The notes below the pieces were generated by a model. The model was given only the letters and a program-made list of their open reading frames with translations. It did no database searches and was not told where the DNA came from. This document shows, piece by piece, positions 10,003 to 18,315 of a DNA stretch of 64,000 nucleotides. Every line of letters starts with the position of its first letter. Within the stretch, counting starts at the first letter, position 1. This stretch comes from LMUY01 sp964242215 (GTDB taxonomy: Bacteria > Pseudomonadota > Alphaproteobacteria > Acetobacterales > Acetobacteraceae): contig CAXTCJ010000014.1 in assembly GCA_964242215.1 (NCBI GenBank), forward strand, positions 1 through 64,000, written 5' to 3'. A program made the translations under genes and the position numbers.

Positions 10003-10102
10003 ACCCCACCGGCCTCTCGCCAGTGTGTCAGGACGTTGACGAATTTCTCACAACACAAAAAGTTGATCGAGCACTACTATCGCTGAAAATAGGAGTGGCA
10101 TG

Positions 10103-10435
10103 ATGGATGCCGAGGGCAATCTCCCGCTTGATATCAGTGACTTCCGCTGCACGTCGTTGAATAGGTCGGCGGTTGCAGTCATGTTCGAGCCGACGAGCCG
10201 GTGCTACACATATCTTTGGCACGACGATGAACTCGATTTGTCGCATCCGGAAATCGTTGGCGAGGCCGGCCCGCATACACCCGAGGTGATCGACTGCCTT
10301 GCCCGTGCCGTCGCGTACAAGGCGGTGCGGGATGCTGGGACGCGGCCGAAGCTGCGCCCCGAGCAACCAACCCGCACGCCCGCCGAAATAATAAGGGATT
10401 GGTGGTCCCGGACGGGATTCGTTCGGATGGCCTAG
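10103..10435 (+). CDS. Small protein of unknown function
   Basis: A 110-residue product (111 if the preceding in-frame ATG at 10100 is used). The aggag at 10091-10095 sits 7 bases before ATG 10103, which favours that start. I recognise no domain; the protein is acidic in the middle, ends WWSRTGFVRMA, and has no signal or membrane segment. Codon use matches the neighbours, and the ribosome site supports a real gene. It lies between pit and the convergent acyl-CoA ligase, separated from the latter by 19 bases. Function unknown. Confidence 0.5.
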   Translation: MDAEGNLPLDISDFRCTSLNRSAVAVMFEPTSRCYTYLWHDDELDLSHPEIVGEAGPHTPEVIDCLARAVAYKAVRDAGTRPKLRPEQPTRTPAEIIRDWWSRTGFVRMA

Positions 10436-10454
10436 TGTGCAGGTGGCGGACAAC

Positions 10455-12032
10455 TTACCCCTTGATCATGCGCAGCTGCGTCTCGCAATCCTGGGCCGCC
10501 GCGCCGACGCCGCGGTCACGTAACTTGAACTTCTGCACCTTACCGTTCTCCGTCTGCGGTAGGATGGCCATGAACTCGACGTAACGCGGGATCGCAAACC
10601 GCGGCAGCCTCGTGGCACAGAATGCCACCAACGCCGCTACGTCGAGCCGTGCACAATCCTGTAAGACGATCGCGGCCATCACCTCGTCTTCGGCAAGGTC
10701 CGACGGCACGGGATAGACGGCGGCGGCGGCGATCGCCGGGTGCGACAGCAGGACCTGCTCGACCTCGTAGGAGGAGATGTTTTCCCCACGGCGACGGATC
10801 GAATCCTTCAGTCGGTCAATGAAGCGAAACTGGTCGTCGCCGTCCCGCACCACTCGATCGCCCGTGTGAAACCACAGATTACGCCACGCCTCCACGGTCT
10901 TGTCTGGCATACCATGATAGCCCGACGCCATCGCGAACGGCTCACGCGAGCGGACCACCAGTTCACCCGGCGTCCCGGCTGGTAAGGGGTTATCGTGCTC
11001 GTCCACCACCTCCGCCTCGAAGCCATCGCGGATGCGCCCCATCAGGCCGGGCTTGCGGTCGCCGGCTTTCTCGCCGATCACGAAATTGGTCTCGGTCGAG
11101 CCGAAGCCGTCGACCACGGCGATGCCGGTACGGTCGGTCAGTGCTGCCAGCAACTCGGCTGAAACGCCGGGGCTTAGGCTGCGCCGAATGCGATGTGCGC
11201 GCTCCGCCGGCGTCTGGGGGCGAGATAGTAAGATGGGGACCATCGCACCCAGCAGGTAGATCACCGTGGCATTGTGCGCAGCCATGCTGTCCCAGAACGA
11301 CGAGGCCGAGAACCGCGCCGCCGACACCATGTGCGCGCCCGTCAGCATCGCCTGCGCCAACGTGTTTAGCGCATTGACGTGGAACAGCGGCAGCGTGGTG
11401 CACAGCACGTCGTCCGATCCGATCTCGAGCAAGTCGGCGCTGTGGATGCCCCACCAGTAGTATTGCGCATGGGGCGAGACCACGCCCTTGGACGGCCCAG
11501 TCGTGCCCGAGGTATACAGCACGGCGAATGGATCGCCCGGCAGGATGGCGGCCGGCGGAACGCCCTCCTGCCGCTGCGGCATAGGCTGCGCCTTCGTGCA
11601 CGGCTGATCGGCTTCACCGCCGACCAGCCAGATGCGCTCCAGCGGCATCGCCTCTGCGACGCCGCTCAAACGGCCCACGAGGTTGGCGTCGATGACCAGC
11701 AGTCGGGCGCCGCTGTTGCGAAGGTAGTACTCGATCTGCGGCCCCATCGCCGCCGTGTTGATCGGCACCAGCACCGCACCGATCCAGCCGCACCCCAGCA
11801 CGATCTCCAGCAACTCCGGGCTATTGGCGCACAGCGTCGCGACCCGGTCGCTGCGCGCAATCCCCGCCGACAGCAAGCTCGCCCCACGCCCGGCAGCAAT
11901 CGCCAGCGCATCGCGCCCGGTCCAGCTTTCCCCGCCACAGGTCACCAGCGCACCATCGCCGGCCCGCGCCGCCCGTGCGATTAGCATCTGCGGGACGGTC
12001 CGCTGCATCGGGGGAAGTGCGTTAAGGGTCAA
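10455..12032 (-). CDS. AMP-forming acyl-CoA ligase (ANL superfamily)
   Basis: The product activates a carboxylic acid as an acyl-adenylate and transfers it to CoA. The adenylation core A3 motif LYTSGTTGPSKGV is present, with A5 GFGSTETNF, A8 WFHTGDRVVRDGDDQFRFIDRLKD, and A10 TENGKVQKFKLR holding the catalytic lysine. Overall it resembles CaiC-like and other medium or aromatic acyl-CoA ligases; the substrate is not predictable. The longest frame starts at TTG 12047, but TTG 12032 follows gggag by 8 bases and is the better start; ATG 12008 is also possible. The gene is divergent from a periplasmic binding protein that might deliver the substrate's precursor, but that link is only inference. Confidence 0.85.
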   Translation of the reverse strand: MTLNALPPMQRTVPQMLIARAARAGDGALVTCGGESWTGRDALAIAAGRGASLLSAGIARSDRVATLCANSPELLEIVLGCGWIGAVLVPINTAAMGPQIEYYLRNSGARLLVIDANLVGRLSGVAEAMPLERIWLVGGEADQPCTKAQPMPQRQEGVPPAAILPGDPFAVLYTSGTTGPSKGVVSPHAQYYWWGIHSADLLEIGSDDVLCTTLPLFHVNALNTLAQAMLTGAHMVSAARFSASSFWDSMAAHNATVIYLLGAMVPILLSRPQTPAERAHRIRRSLSPGVSAELLAALTDRTGIAVVDGFGSTETNFVIGEKAGDRKPGLMGRIRDGFEAEVVDEHDNPLPAGTPGELVVRSREPFAMASGYHGMPDKTVEAWRNLWFHTGDRVVRDGDDQFRFIDRLKDSIRRRGENISSYEVEQVLLSHPAIAAAAVYPVPSDLAEDEVMAAIVLQDCARLDVAALVAFCATRLPRFAIPRYVEFMAILPQTENGKVQKFKLRDRGVGAAAQDCETQLRMIKG

Positions 12033-12122
12033 TGCCTGTGCTCCCAATTGGCTCGCTCAAGCTGCGACAACTCGGCATATGTCTTGCACGACCTCGGGGC
12101 AGCCGCCCAATTGGAGACGCCC

Positions 12123-13061
12123 ATGCCCGTGACCGTTCGCCCCTTCTTCCGCCTCGCCGCCGCCGCGCTGATCGGCACGGCCCTGCTGCGGGGCGGCCCG
12201 GCGACTGCGGACACGATCCCGATCGGCGTCGGCATCGACCCGGCCTTCGTGCCGTTCTTCGTGGCCAAGCGCGACGGCATCTTCCAGAAGCACGGTCTGG
12301 ACATCAAGCTGGTGTCGTTCTCCCAGGGCGGCGACTCGCTCGACGCGATGGTGGCCGGCCAAGTCGTCATGACGGCATCGGCGGAACCCTCCGCGATGAT
12401 CCGCATGGGGCGCGCGGACGTGCATGCCATCGCGATCGTGGAGCAATCCGGTAGCTACCTGAAGATGGCGGTGCGCAGCGGGATCGACGACCCGAAGCAG
12501 ATCCACACCTTCGGCGCCGTGCCCGGCGGCGCCATGGAATACCTGGCTGGCATCTCGATCGCGAAGTTCGGGCTCGACCCGGCGAGCACCAAGATCGTCA
12601 AGGCCGGCGTGCCTGAAATGCCCGCTTTGCTCGCCCGCGGCGACATCGATGCGTTCTGGCTGTTCGAGCCGTTCCCCAGCATGGCGGCGCGCAACGGCGG
12701 CAAGGTCATCGCCCGCAGCCAGGACGTCGGCTACACCTACACCTTCTGGATCACGGCGATGCAGCCCTGGCTCACCGCCCACGTGGACGACACGCAGGAG
12801 ATCCTGGCTTCCCTCGCCGAGGCCTGCGAGCTCACCACGTCGGACCCCGAGAAGGCCGCGGCCGCGGTGCAGGCGGAGGTGAAGATCCCCGCCGCCCAGA
12901 CGCTCGGCTTCCTGAAGGAAGTGGACTGCAAGATGCGCGACTTCACCAAGGCGGACGATGCGAGCTTCAGCGTCATCGCCCAGTTCCTCGCCAGCGCGAA
13001 GATCACGCCGACCCTTGTGGACTACCGCAGCCACCTCAATCTCGGCACCTACAAGCCGTAA
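12123..13061 (+). CDS. NMT1/THI5-like ABC transporter substrate-binding protein
   Basis: A 312-residue periplasmic binding protein of the SsuA/ThiY/NMT1 group, which capture small organic molecules (sulfonates, nitrate, thiamine precursors) for ABC importers. It begins with a Sec signal peptide, MPVTVRPFFRLAAAALIGTA, probably cleaved near ATA-DT at 30. The mature N-terminus IPIGVGIDPAFVPFFVAKRDG is the classic opening strand and loop of this fold. ATG 12123 follows a ttggag ribosome site; the 25 extra upstream codons are not signal-like. No permease or ATPase gene is adjacent, so it is an orphan here. It is followed after 30 bases by recO. Confidence 0.85.
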   Translation: MPVTVRPFFRLAAAALIGTALLRGGPATADTIPIGVGIDPAFVPFFVAKRDGIFQKHGLDIKLVSFSQGGDSLDAMVAGQVVMTASAEPSAMIRMGRADVHAIAIVEQSGSYLKMAVRSGIDDPKQIHTFGAVPGGAMEYLAGISIAKFGLDPASTKIVKAGVPEMPALLARGDIDAFWLFEPFPSMAARNGGKVIARSQDVGYTYTFWITAMQPWLTAHVDDTQEILASLAEACELTTSDPEKAAAAVQAEVKIPAAQTLGFLKEVDCKMRDFTKADDASFSVIAQFLASAKITPTLVDYRSHLNLGTYKP

Positions 13062-13091
13062 CCGGGCTTCCGGGCGGCGGGAGAGCGCAAC

Positions 13092-13853
13092 ATGGAATGG
13101 GAAGCCCCCGCCATCGTGCTCGCCGCCCGCCCCTACGGCGAGGGCGACGCGCTGGCCACCGTCTTGACCGTCGACCACGGCGCCCATCGCGGTCTCGCCC
13201 GCGGCGGTGCGTCGCGCGCCCGGGCCGGTACCTGGCAGCCCGGCAACCTGCTGCAGGTCCGCTGGCTGGGCCGCCTGGCCGACCAGCTCGGCGCGTTCAC
13301 CGCTGAATTGGTGCACCCCGGGGCCGCGCTGGCCATGGACGACGCCCTCGCTCTGGCCGTGTTGTCCAGCGCCTGCGCGGTGGCGGAGGGCGCCCTGATC
13401 GAGCGCGAGCCACACCCCCAAGTGTTCACCGGGCTGCTCCACATCATCACGCACCTGTCGTCCGGCCCGGCGGTGCTGACCGATTTGGTGCACTGGGAAT
13501 TGGCCCTGCTGGGCGAACTCGGCTACGGCCTCGACCTCACCAGCTGCGCGCTGACGGGGGGCACGGAGGACCTGACCTGGGTATCTCCCCGCACCGGCCG
13601 CGCCGTCAGCGAAGCCGCCTCGGGGCCGTGGAAAGGGCGCCTGCTGCCCCTGCCCGCCTTCCTGCGCGGCGGCGAGGCGGACCCGGCCGGCTGGGCGGCG
13701 GGGCTGGCGCTCACCGGCCATTTCCTTGCCCGCGACGCGTTCGGCACCCAGCACCGCCCCCTACCCGCCGCCCGCGACCGGCTGTCCGACCGGGTGGCGG
13801 CGATGGTTGTCAGCCAGCACAGCCCGGATGCGGATACGTTACCCGTTCGGTAG
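13092..13853 (+). CDS. recO: DNA repair protein RecO
   Basis: RecO acts in the RecFOR pathway, annealing single strands and helping RecA displace SSB at gaps. The 253-residue product opens with the OB-fold N-terminus (MEWEAPAIVLAARPYGEGDA) typical of alphaproteobacterial RecO, then a helical middle containing LIEREPHPQVFTGLLHII. Length is normal for the family. The zinc-finger cysteines of some RecO proteins are largely absent; only two or three Cys are present. The 3' end overlaps the convergent DUF1272 gene by 44 bases. recO lies near parC, as in many alphaproteobacteria, but three genes intervene here. Confidence 0.9.
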   Translation: MEWEAPAIVLAARPYGEGDALATVLTVDHGAHRGLARGGASRARAGTWQPGNLLQVRWLGRLADQLGAFTAELVHPGAALAMDDALALAVLSSACAVAEGALIEREPHPQVFTGLLHIITHLSSGPAVLTDLVHWELALLGELGYGLDLTSCALTGGTEDLTWVSPRTGRAVSEAASGPWKGRLLPLPAFLRGGEADPAGWAAGLALTGHFLARDAFGTQHRPLPAARDRLSDRVAAMVVSQHSPDADTLPVR

Positions 13854-14058
13854 AGGCCGGATGACGCACCAGTTCGGCGGGTGGGCGGGTTGGGCGGAGC
13901 ACGAGGTCGCCGCCGCAGTTCGGGCAGCGTCCGCCGAGCCGCTCCCTGGTGCAGTCGGCGCAGAAGGTGCATTCGAACGTGCAGATGCGCGCATCCGGGT
14001 CGCCATTCGGCAGGTCGCGGTCGCAGCATTCGCAATTGGGACGGAGAGCGAGCGGCAT
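13810..14058 (-). CDS. DUF1272 zinc-ribbon-like small protein
   Basis: An 82-residue cytoplasmic protein of the DUF1272 family. The cysteine pattern is CECC, CTFECTFCADC and RCPNCGG, which should bind two metals (likely zinc). MPLALRPNCECCDRDLP is the family's usual N-terminus, so ATG 14058 is the start. Function is unknown in the family. Its start codon shares CATG with the start of the divergent DoxX gene, and each gene's ribosome site lies in the other's coding sequence. Its 3' end runs 44 bases into the end of recO on the opposite strand. Confidence 0.8.
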   Translation of the reverse strand: MPLALRPNCECCDRDLPNGDPDARICTFECTFCADCTRERLGGRCPNCGGDLVLRPTRPPAELVRHPASTERVTYPHPGCAG

Positions 14059-14479
14059 GGGTGAACTCCGGATCGAACGGGGGCGGACGATCGCACGCTG
14101 CGTGCTGGCGGTCATTTATTTCGTCGCGGGCCTGTTTCATCTGGGCACCCCCGGCACCTTCCTGATGATCACACCGGGCTGGGTGCCGTATCCGCGCGAC
14201 GTCATCCTGGTGACGGGCGTCTGCGAGCTGGCGGGGTCGGTCGGGTTGCTCACGCGGCCGTTCCGCCGCGCGGCTGGGATCGCGCTGACGCTGTATGCGG
14301 TGTGCGTGTTCCCGGCCAACATCAAGCACGCGATCGACGGATTGCCGCCGGGCCAGGTGCAACTCGGCTGGTGGTACCATGCGCCGCGGCTGGCGTTGCA
14401 GCCGGTGCTGGTTTGGTGGGCGTTGTTTGCGGGTGGGGTGGTCACATGGCCGTTCGGCCGGGCGCGCCACAGCACGTAG
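14057..14479 (+). CDS. DoxX-like small membrane protein
   Basis: A 140-residue inner-membrane protein with four hydrophobic segments, about residues 14-32, 48-66, 74-90 and 112-130. The pattern AGLFHLGTPGTFLMITPGWVP followed by RPFRRAAGIAL and FPANIKHA is that of DoxX/YphA-like proteins. Their biochemical role is poorly defined; some are linked to redox or thiosulfate metabolism. ATG 14057 is chosen because ggag lies about 10 bases upstream and the conserved helix follows; the longer open frame runs antisense through DUF1272. The start overlaps the start of DUF1272 in a CATG. Confidence 0.75.
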   Translation: MGELRIERGRTIARCVLAVIYFVAGLFHLGTPGTFLMITPGWVPYPRDVILVTGVCELAGSVGLLTRPFRRAAGIALTLYAVCVFPANIKHAIDGLPPGQVQLGWWYHAPRLALQPVLVWWALFAGGVVTWPFGRARHST

Positions 14480-14547
14480 TTCATTACGGCTATGTCCTTT
14501 CGAAAGTTATTACGCTAGTAGTACGATAAACGTGTGGCAGGGGTGTC

Positions 14548-15966
14548 ATGCCGAAGCACATCATCCTGGTCTGCGCCGGCCTCGTGCTGGGCATCCTGGC
14601 GAACTGGTGGATACAGCCCGACACGTCTGCCGGTTCGACAACCCTGATCACGTTGGCGGTGCTGTTGACCGAGGGCGTGGGCGCGCTCCTAACTTTGGTC
14701 CTGCGTCTGGCAGCGCGGCGGGGACGCCAGCCAGGTGACACGCCGCCCCAATCACCGGCAAAGCTCGTTGGCGCCGGGCTAATCATCGCGGCCGCGCTCT
14801 ACGGGACAGCCGACGCGCAGCAGCCGGCTCCAGCCGGTGCAGTCACTGTCGTCAACCAGGCGAAGCAGGCCCTGACAGGCGTGTCGATCGTTCCGGCTAC
14901 GAGCGGCACACACGAGGCCAATCTGCTGGGTGGCTCCGCTCTCGCTTCCGGCCAGACCAGGCTGCTCCCGGCCGACACGTCCCATGGCTGCAACGCAACG
15001 ATCCATGGGGTATTTGCCGACGGTGTGGCCGTCCAGCAGGGGGCGGATCTCTGCGCCCACGAGACCGTCGTTTTCAACGACGCACGGTCTGGCAGCACCG
15101 CAAGCGTCAACCGGCCCTCGCCGTCCATTTCGGCCTTGCAGTTCAATGCCAGCCGGAACAGCGCGGCCATCCAACAATTTCGCCGCGGCGCCGCCACAGC
15201 CAACCTCTCGACGGAGCAGGCCACGGTAACGGAGGCGCTTCGTTCGCCGGCGGCACCGACCCCAGGGCCGGTAGCCTCCGCCAGCCCCACACCGGCCGCG
15301 CCTGTCCCCGCATTGGTCGCTCCGAAATCGGCCGGCATCGGGGCGCTCGCCGGCCCTGCGCCGCGGCTTCACCCTGCCCGCGTGTTCATGGCCGGATCCG
15401 AGATCCCGCCCGCCGGCGTCGGTGCGTATGGGGTCGTAGCCCTCAAGAGCACGCCAACTCCCGCCGACACGGCCCGGCTGACCGCGGCCTGCACCGCGTT
15501 CCTGTCCCACCTGCCCCCGCAATCCGACCTGCCAGCCACCGTGCCGCTTTCGGAGCAGATGCTGACGATCTGGCCGTTGCGCCCGGCCGGCCAAGCCGCA
15601 GCGGAGCAGGGATCGTGCCCCGACATGTTCGCGAACTACCAGCTGGACGCCGGGTTGTCGGCCATCGCGGACGCCCAGACCCCGGCCAACCACCTCGACG
15701 GCCGTGGCCCGTTCCTGATCGGCTGGTCGCCCTCCAACATGCGGGGCGTGAAGGACGCGGTCGTGCTGGTCGTCGACATGTCGACGCTCGACAGCCAAGC
15801 CAGCTTCAACGACGCCTTCCTGTTCTGGCAGCAGAAGATCGTCGAGGACCCGAGCCTTTGGCAGCACGGCTTCTCCGCCGAGCGGGTGCGCCTTTCCCTG
15901 CGCGACTTCCTCGACCAGTACGGCGGCTCGATCCAGGACGCCGTGAAGATCTTTGTCCACGGCTGA
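14548..15966 (+). CDS. Unknown membrane-anchored or exported protein
   Basis: A 472-residue protein that I cannot assign. It opens with two hydrophobic segments (about 4-21 and 30-53), then a third at about 72-88 that ends TADAQ like a signal cleavage site, then a Pro/Ala-rich linker (about 225-275). The C-terminal ~190 residues are folded-looking and contain three or four Cys. This layout suggests an envelope protein with a large periplasmic domain. ATG 14548 follows ggcaggggtg. It lies 52 bases upstream of parC in the same direction and may be cotranscribed. The C-terminal part, with LIGWSPSNMRGVKDAVVLVV, may be a small sensor or caspase-like fold, but I have no real evidence for that. Confidence 0.55.
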   Translation: MPKHIILVCAGLVLGILANWWIQPDTSAGSTTLITLAVLLTEGVGALLTLVLRLAARRGRQPGDTPPQSPAKLVGAGLIIAAALYGTADAQQPAPAGAVTVVNQAKQALTGVSIVPATSGTHEANLLGGSALASGQTRLLPADTSHGCNATIHGVFADGVAVQQGADLCAHETVVFNDARSGSTASVNRPSPSISALQFNASRNSAAIQQFRRGAATANLSTEQATVTEALRSPAAPTPGPVASASPTPAAPVPALVAPKSAGIGALAGPAPRLHPARVFMAGSEIPPAGVGAYGVVALKSTPTPADTARLTAACTAFLSHLPPQSDLPATVPLSEQMLTIWPLRPAGQAAAEQGSCPDMFANYQLDAGLSAIADAQTPANHLDGRGPFLIGWSPSNMRGVKDAVVLVVDMSTLDSQASFNDAFLFWQQKIVEDPSLWQHGFSAERVRLSLRDFLDQYGGSIQDAVKIFVHG

Positions 15967-16017
15967 ACCGCCCCACCCGGCTTGGACCGCCGCCTCGCGC
16001 CGGGGTATAGCCTGCCG

Positions 16018-18234
16018 ATGTCCGACTCCGCCGGCCTGATCCAAGACGCCCCCCTCGCCGACGCGCTGAGCGAGCGCTATCTCGCCTACGCGCTCTCCAC
16101 CATCATGTCCCGCTCCCTGCCGGACGTGCGCGACGGTTTGAAACCCGTGCACCGCCGCCTGGTCTACGCCATGCACCAGCTGCGGCTGGATCCGACCTCC
16201 GGGTTCAAGAAATGCGCCCGCGTGATCGGCGACGTGATCGGCAAGTATCACCCGCACGGCGAGGCCTCGGTCTACGACGCGCTGGTCCGCCTGGCGCAGG
16301 ATTTCGCCGCCCGTTACCCCTTGGTCGAAGGCCAGGGCAATTTCGGCAACATCGACGGCGATAACCCGGCGGCCATGCGCTACACCGAGGCGCGCATGAC
16401 CTTGGTCGCCCGGGCCATGCTGGACGGCATCGACGACGATTCGGTCGATTTCCGCCCCAACTACGACGGTGAGGAGCACGAGCCCGTCGTGCTGCCCGGC
16501 GGCTTTCCCAACCTGCTGGCCAACGGCGCCGCCGGCATCGCGGTGGGCATGGCGACCTCCATCCCGCCGCACAATGCCGGCGAGGTGTGCGACGCCGCCC
16601 TGGCGCTGATCCGCGACCCGTCCGCCACCACCGCCGACCTGCTGCGGCACATGCCCGGCCCCGACTTCCCCACCGGCGGCGTGCTGGTGGAAGACGCGTC
16701 GGCCATGGCCATCGCCTACGAGACCGGCCGCGGCGGTTTTCGCCTGCGGGCTCGCTGGGCCAAGGAGGAGCTGAAGCACGGCACCTGGCAGATCGTCGTC
16801 ACCGAAATCCCCTACCAGGTGCAAAAGAGCAAGCTGATCGAGGTGATCGCCGAACTGCTCGAGGCCAAGAAGCTGCCGTTGCTCGGCGACGTGCGCGACG
16901 AGAGCACCGAGTTGGTCCGCCTGGTGCTGGAGCCCAAAACCCGCGGCATCGACCCGGCGGCGCTGATGGAGACGCTGTTCCGCACCACGCAGCTGGAAAC
17001 CCGCTTCCCGCTGAACATGAACGTGCTCACCGCCGACCGCACCCCCGTCGTGATGGGGTTGCGCGGCGTGCTGCGCTGCTGGCTGGACCATCGCGGCGAG
17101 GTGCTGATCCGCCGCTCCCGCCACCGGCTGGGCGCCGTGGAACGCCGGTTGGAGCTGCTGAACGGCTTTCTGGTCGTGTTCCTGGACCTCGACGAGGTGA
17201 TCCGCATCATCCGCGAGGAGGACGACGCCAAGGCCGGGTTGATCGCCCGCTTCGGCATCAACGACGTGCAGGCCGAGGCCATCCTGAACATGCGCCTGCG
17301 CTCGCTGCGTCGGCTGGAGGAGATGGAGCTGCGCCGGGAGCACGCGGCACTCGAGAAGGAAAAGAAGGGCATCAACGCCCTGCTCGGGAGCGAGAGCCTG
17401 CGTTGGAAGCGGGTTGCGGAGGAGATCGCGGCCGTGCGCAAGGCGTTCGGCTCCGGCCCGCTCGGCGACCGCCGCACCGAACTGGCGGGCACGCCGGCCG
17501 TGATCGACGTGTCGTTCGAGCAGGCCATCGAGCGCGAGCCGCTGACGGTGGTGCTGTCGCAAAAGGGCTGGATCCGCGCCCTGCGTGGCCACGCGATCGA
17601 AGGCAAGGACCTGAAATTCAAGGAAGGCGACGGCCTGCGCCTGATGCTGGCGTGCCAGTCCACCGACCGGCTGTGCCTGTTTGCGACCAGCGGCCGCGCC
17701 TACACCCTGCGCGCCGGCGAGCTGCCCCGTGGCCGCGGCGATGGTCAGCCGATCCGACTGCTGGCGGAGATGACCAACGCCGACGACGTCACCACCCTGT
17801 TCGTCTGGCAGGAGGGCATCCGCTATCTGCTCGTCTCCGCAAATGGCCGCGGTTTCCTGGCGGAAGCGGCGGATCTGCTGGCCGAGCGCAAGGGCGGCAA
17901 GCAAGTGCTCAATACCAAGCCCGGCGAGGAGGCCCTGCTCTGCCTGCCCGCCGATGGCGACCACGTGGCCACCGTCGGCGACAACCGCAAACTGCTGGTG
18001 TTCCCGCTGGACCAGGTGCCGGTGCTGGGCCGCGGCTCGGGCGTGATCCTGCAGCGCTTCAAGGAAGGCGGGTTGAAGGACGCCAAGGTGTTCCGCCTGG
18101 CGGACGGGCTGACGTGGCGCCTCGGCGACAAGACCCGCACGGAGACGGTGCTGCGCGACTGGATCGGCGAACGCGCCCAAGCGGGTCGCATGCCACCGAA
18201 CGGGTTCCCCAAGAGCGGCAAGTTCAGCGGGTAA
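16018..18234 (+). CDS. parC: DNA topoisomerase IV subunit A
   Basis: ParC cuts and rejoins both strands to decatenate replicated chromosomes, working with ParE (not in the window). The 738-residue product has the breakage-reunion core: ALSTIMSRSLPDVRDGLKPV at 25-44, the active tyrosine Tyr122 in AAMRYTEARM, then a coiled-coil and a reduced C-terminal beta-propeller. In the quinolone-contact region HPHGEASVYDALV, the position aligned with E. coli ParC Ser80 is alanine (Ala83). ATG 16018 gives the normal N-terminus; the 12 extra upstream codons are not conserved. A very long open frame on the opposite strand here is a GC artefact. Confidence 0.93.
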   Translation: MSDSAGLIQDAPLADALSERYLAYALSTIMSRSLPDVRDGLKPVHRRLVYAMHQLRLDPTSGFKKCARVIGDVIGKYHPHGEASVYDALVRLAQDFAARYPLVEGQGNFGNIDGDNPAAMRYTEARMTLVARAMLDGIDDDSVDFRPNYDGEEHEPVVLPGGFPNLLANGAAGIAVGMATSIPPHNAGEVCDAALALIRDPSATTADLLRHMPGPDFPTGGVLVEDASAMAIAYETGRGGFRLRARWAKEELKHGTWQIVVTEIPYQVQKSKLIEVIAELLEAKKLPLLGDVRDESTELVRLVLEPKTRGIDPAALMETLFRTTQLETRFPLNMNVLTADRTPVVMGLRGVLRCWLDHRGEVLIRRSRHRLGAVERRLELLNGFLVVFLDLDEVIRIIREEDDAKAGLIARFGINDVQAEAILNMRLRSLRRLEEMELRREHAALEKEKKGINALLGSESLRWKRVAEEIAAVRKAFGSGPLGDRRTELAGTPAVIDVSFEQAIEREPLTVVLSQKGWIRALRGHAIEGKDLKFKEGDGLRLMLACQSTDRLCLFATSGRAYTLRAGELPRGRGDGQPIRLLAEMTNADDVTTLFVWQEGIRYLLVSANGRGFLAEAADLLAERKGGKQVLNTKPGEEALLCLPADGDHVATVGDNRKLLVFPLDQVPVLGRGSGVILQRFKEGGLKDAKVFRLADGLTWRLGDKTRTETVLRDWIGERAQAGRMPPNGFPKSGKFSG

Positions 18235-18315
18235 TGCCGATGATCGAGGGCCGTTGACGCCCCACCCGCAACCCGCGAGCATCCACGCAACGAATGGGCG
18301 GTTGGGGAGGTGCAT

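Noticed and set aside
10003..10099. A TTGACG or TTGATC promoter before the small gene at 10103
   Set aside because: -35-like boxes exist, but no acceptable -10 box follows at 16-18 bases, so I did not list it.
12057..13754. A 565-codon minus-strand open frame over the binding protein and recO
   Set aside because: Same shadow composition; the plus-strand genes have signal peptide and family motifs.
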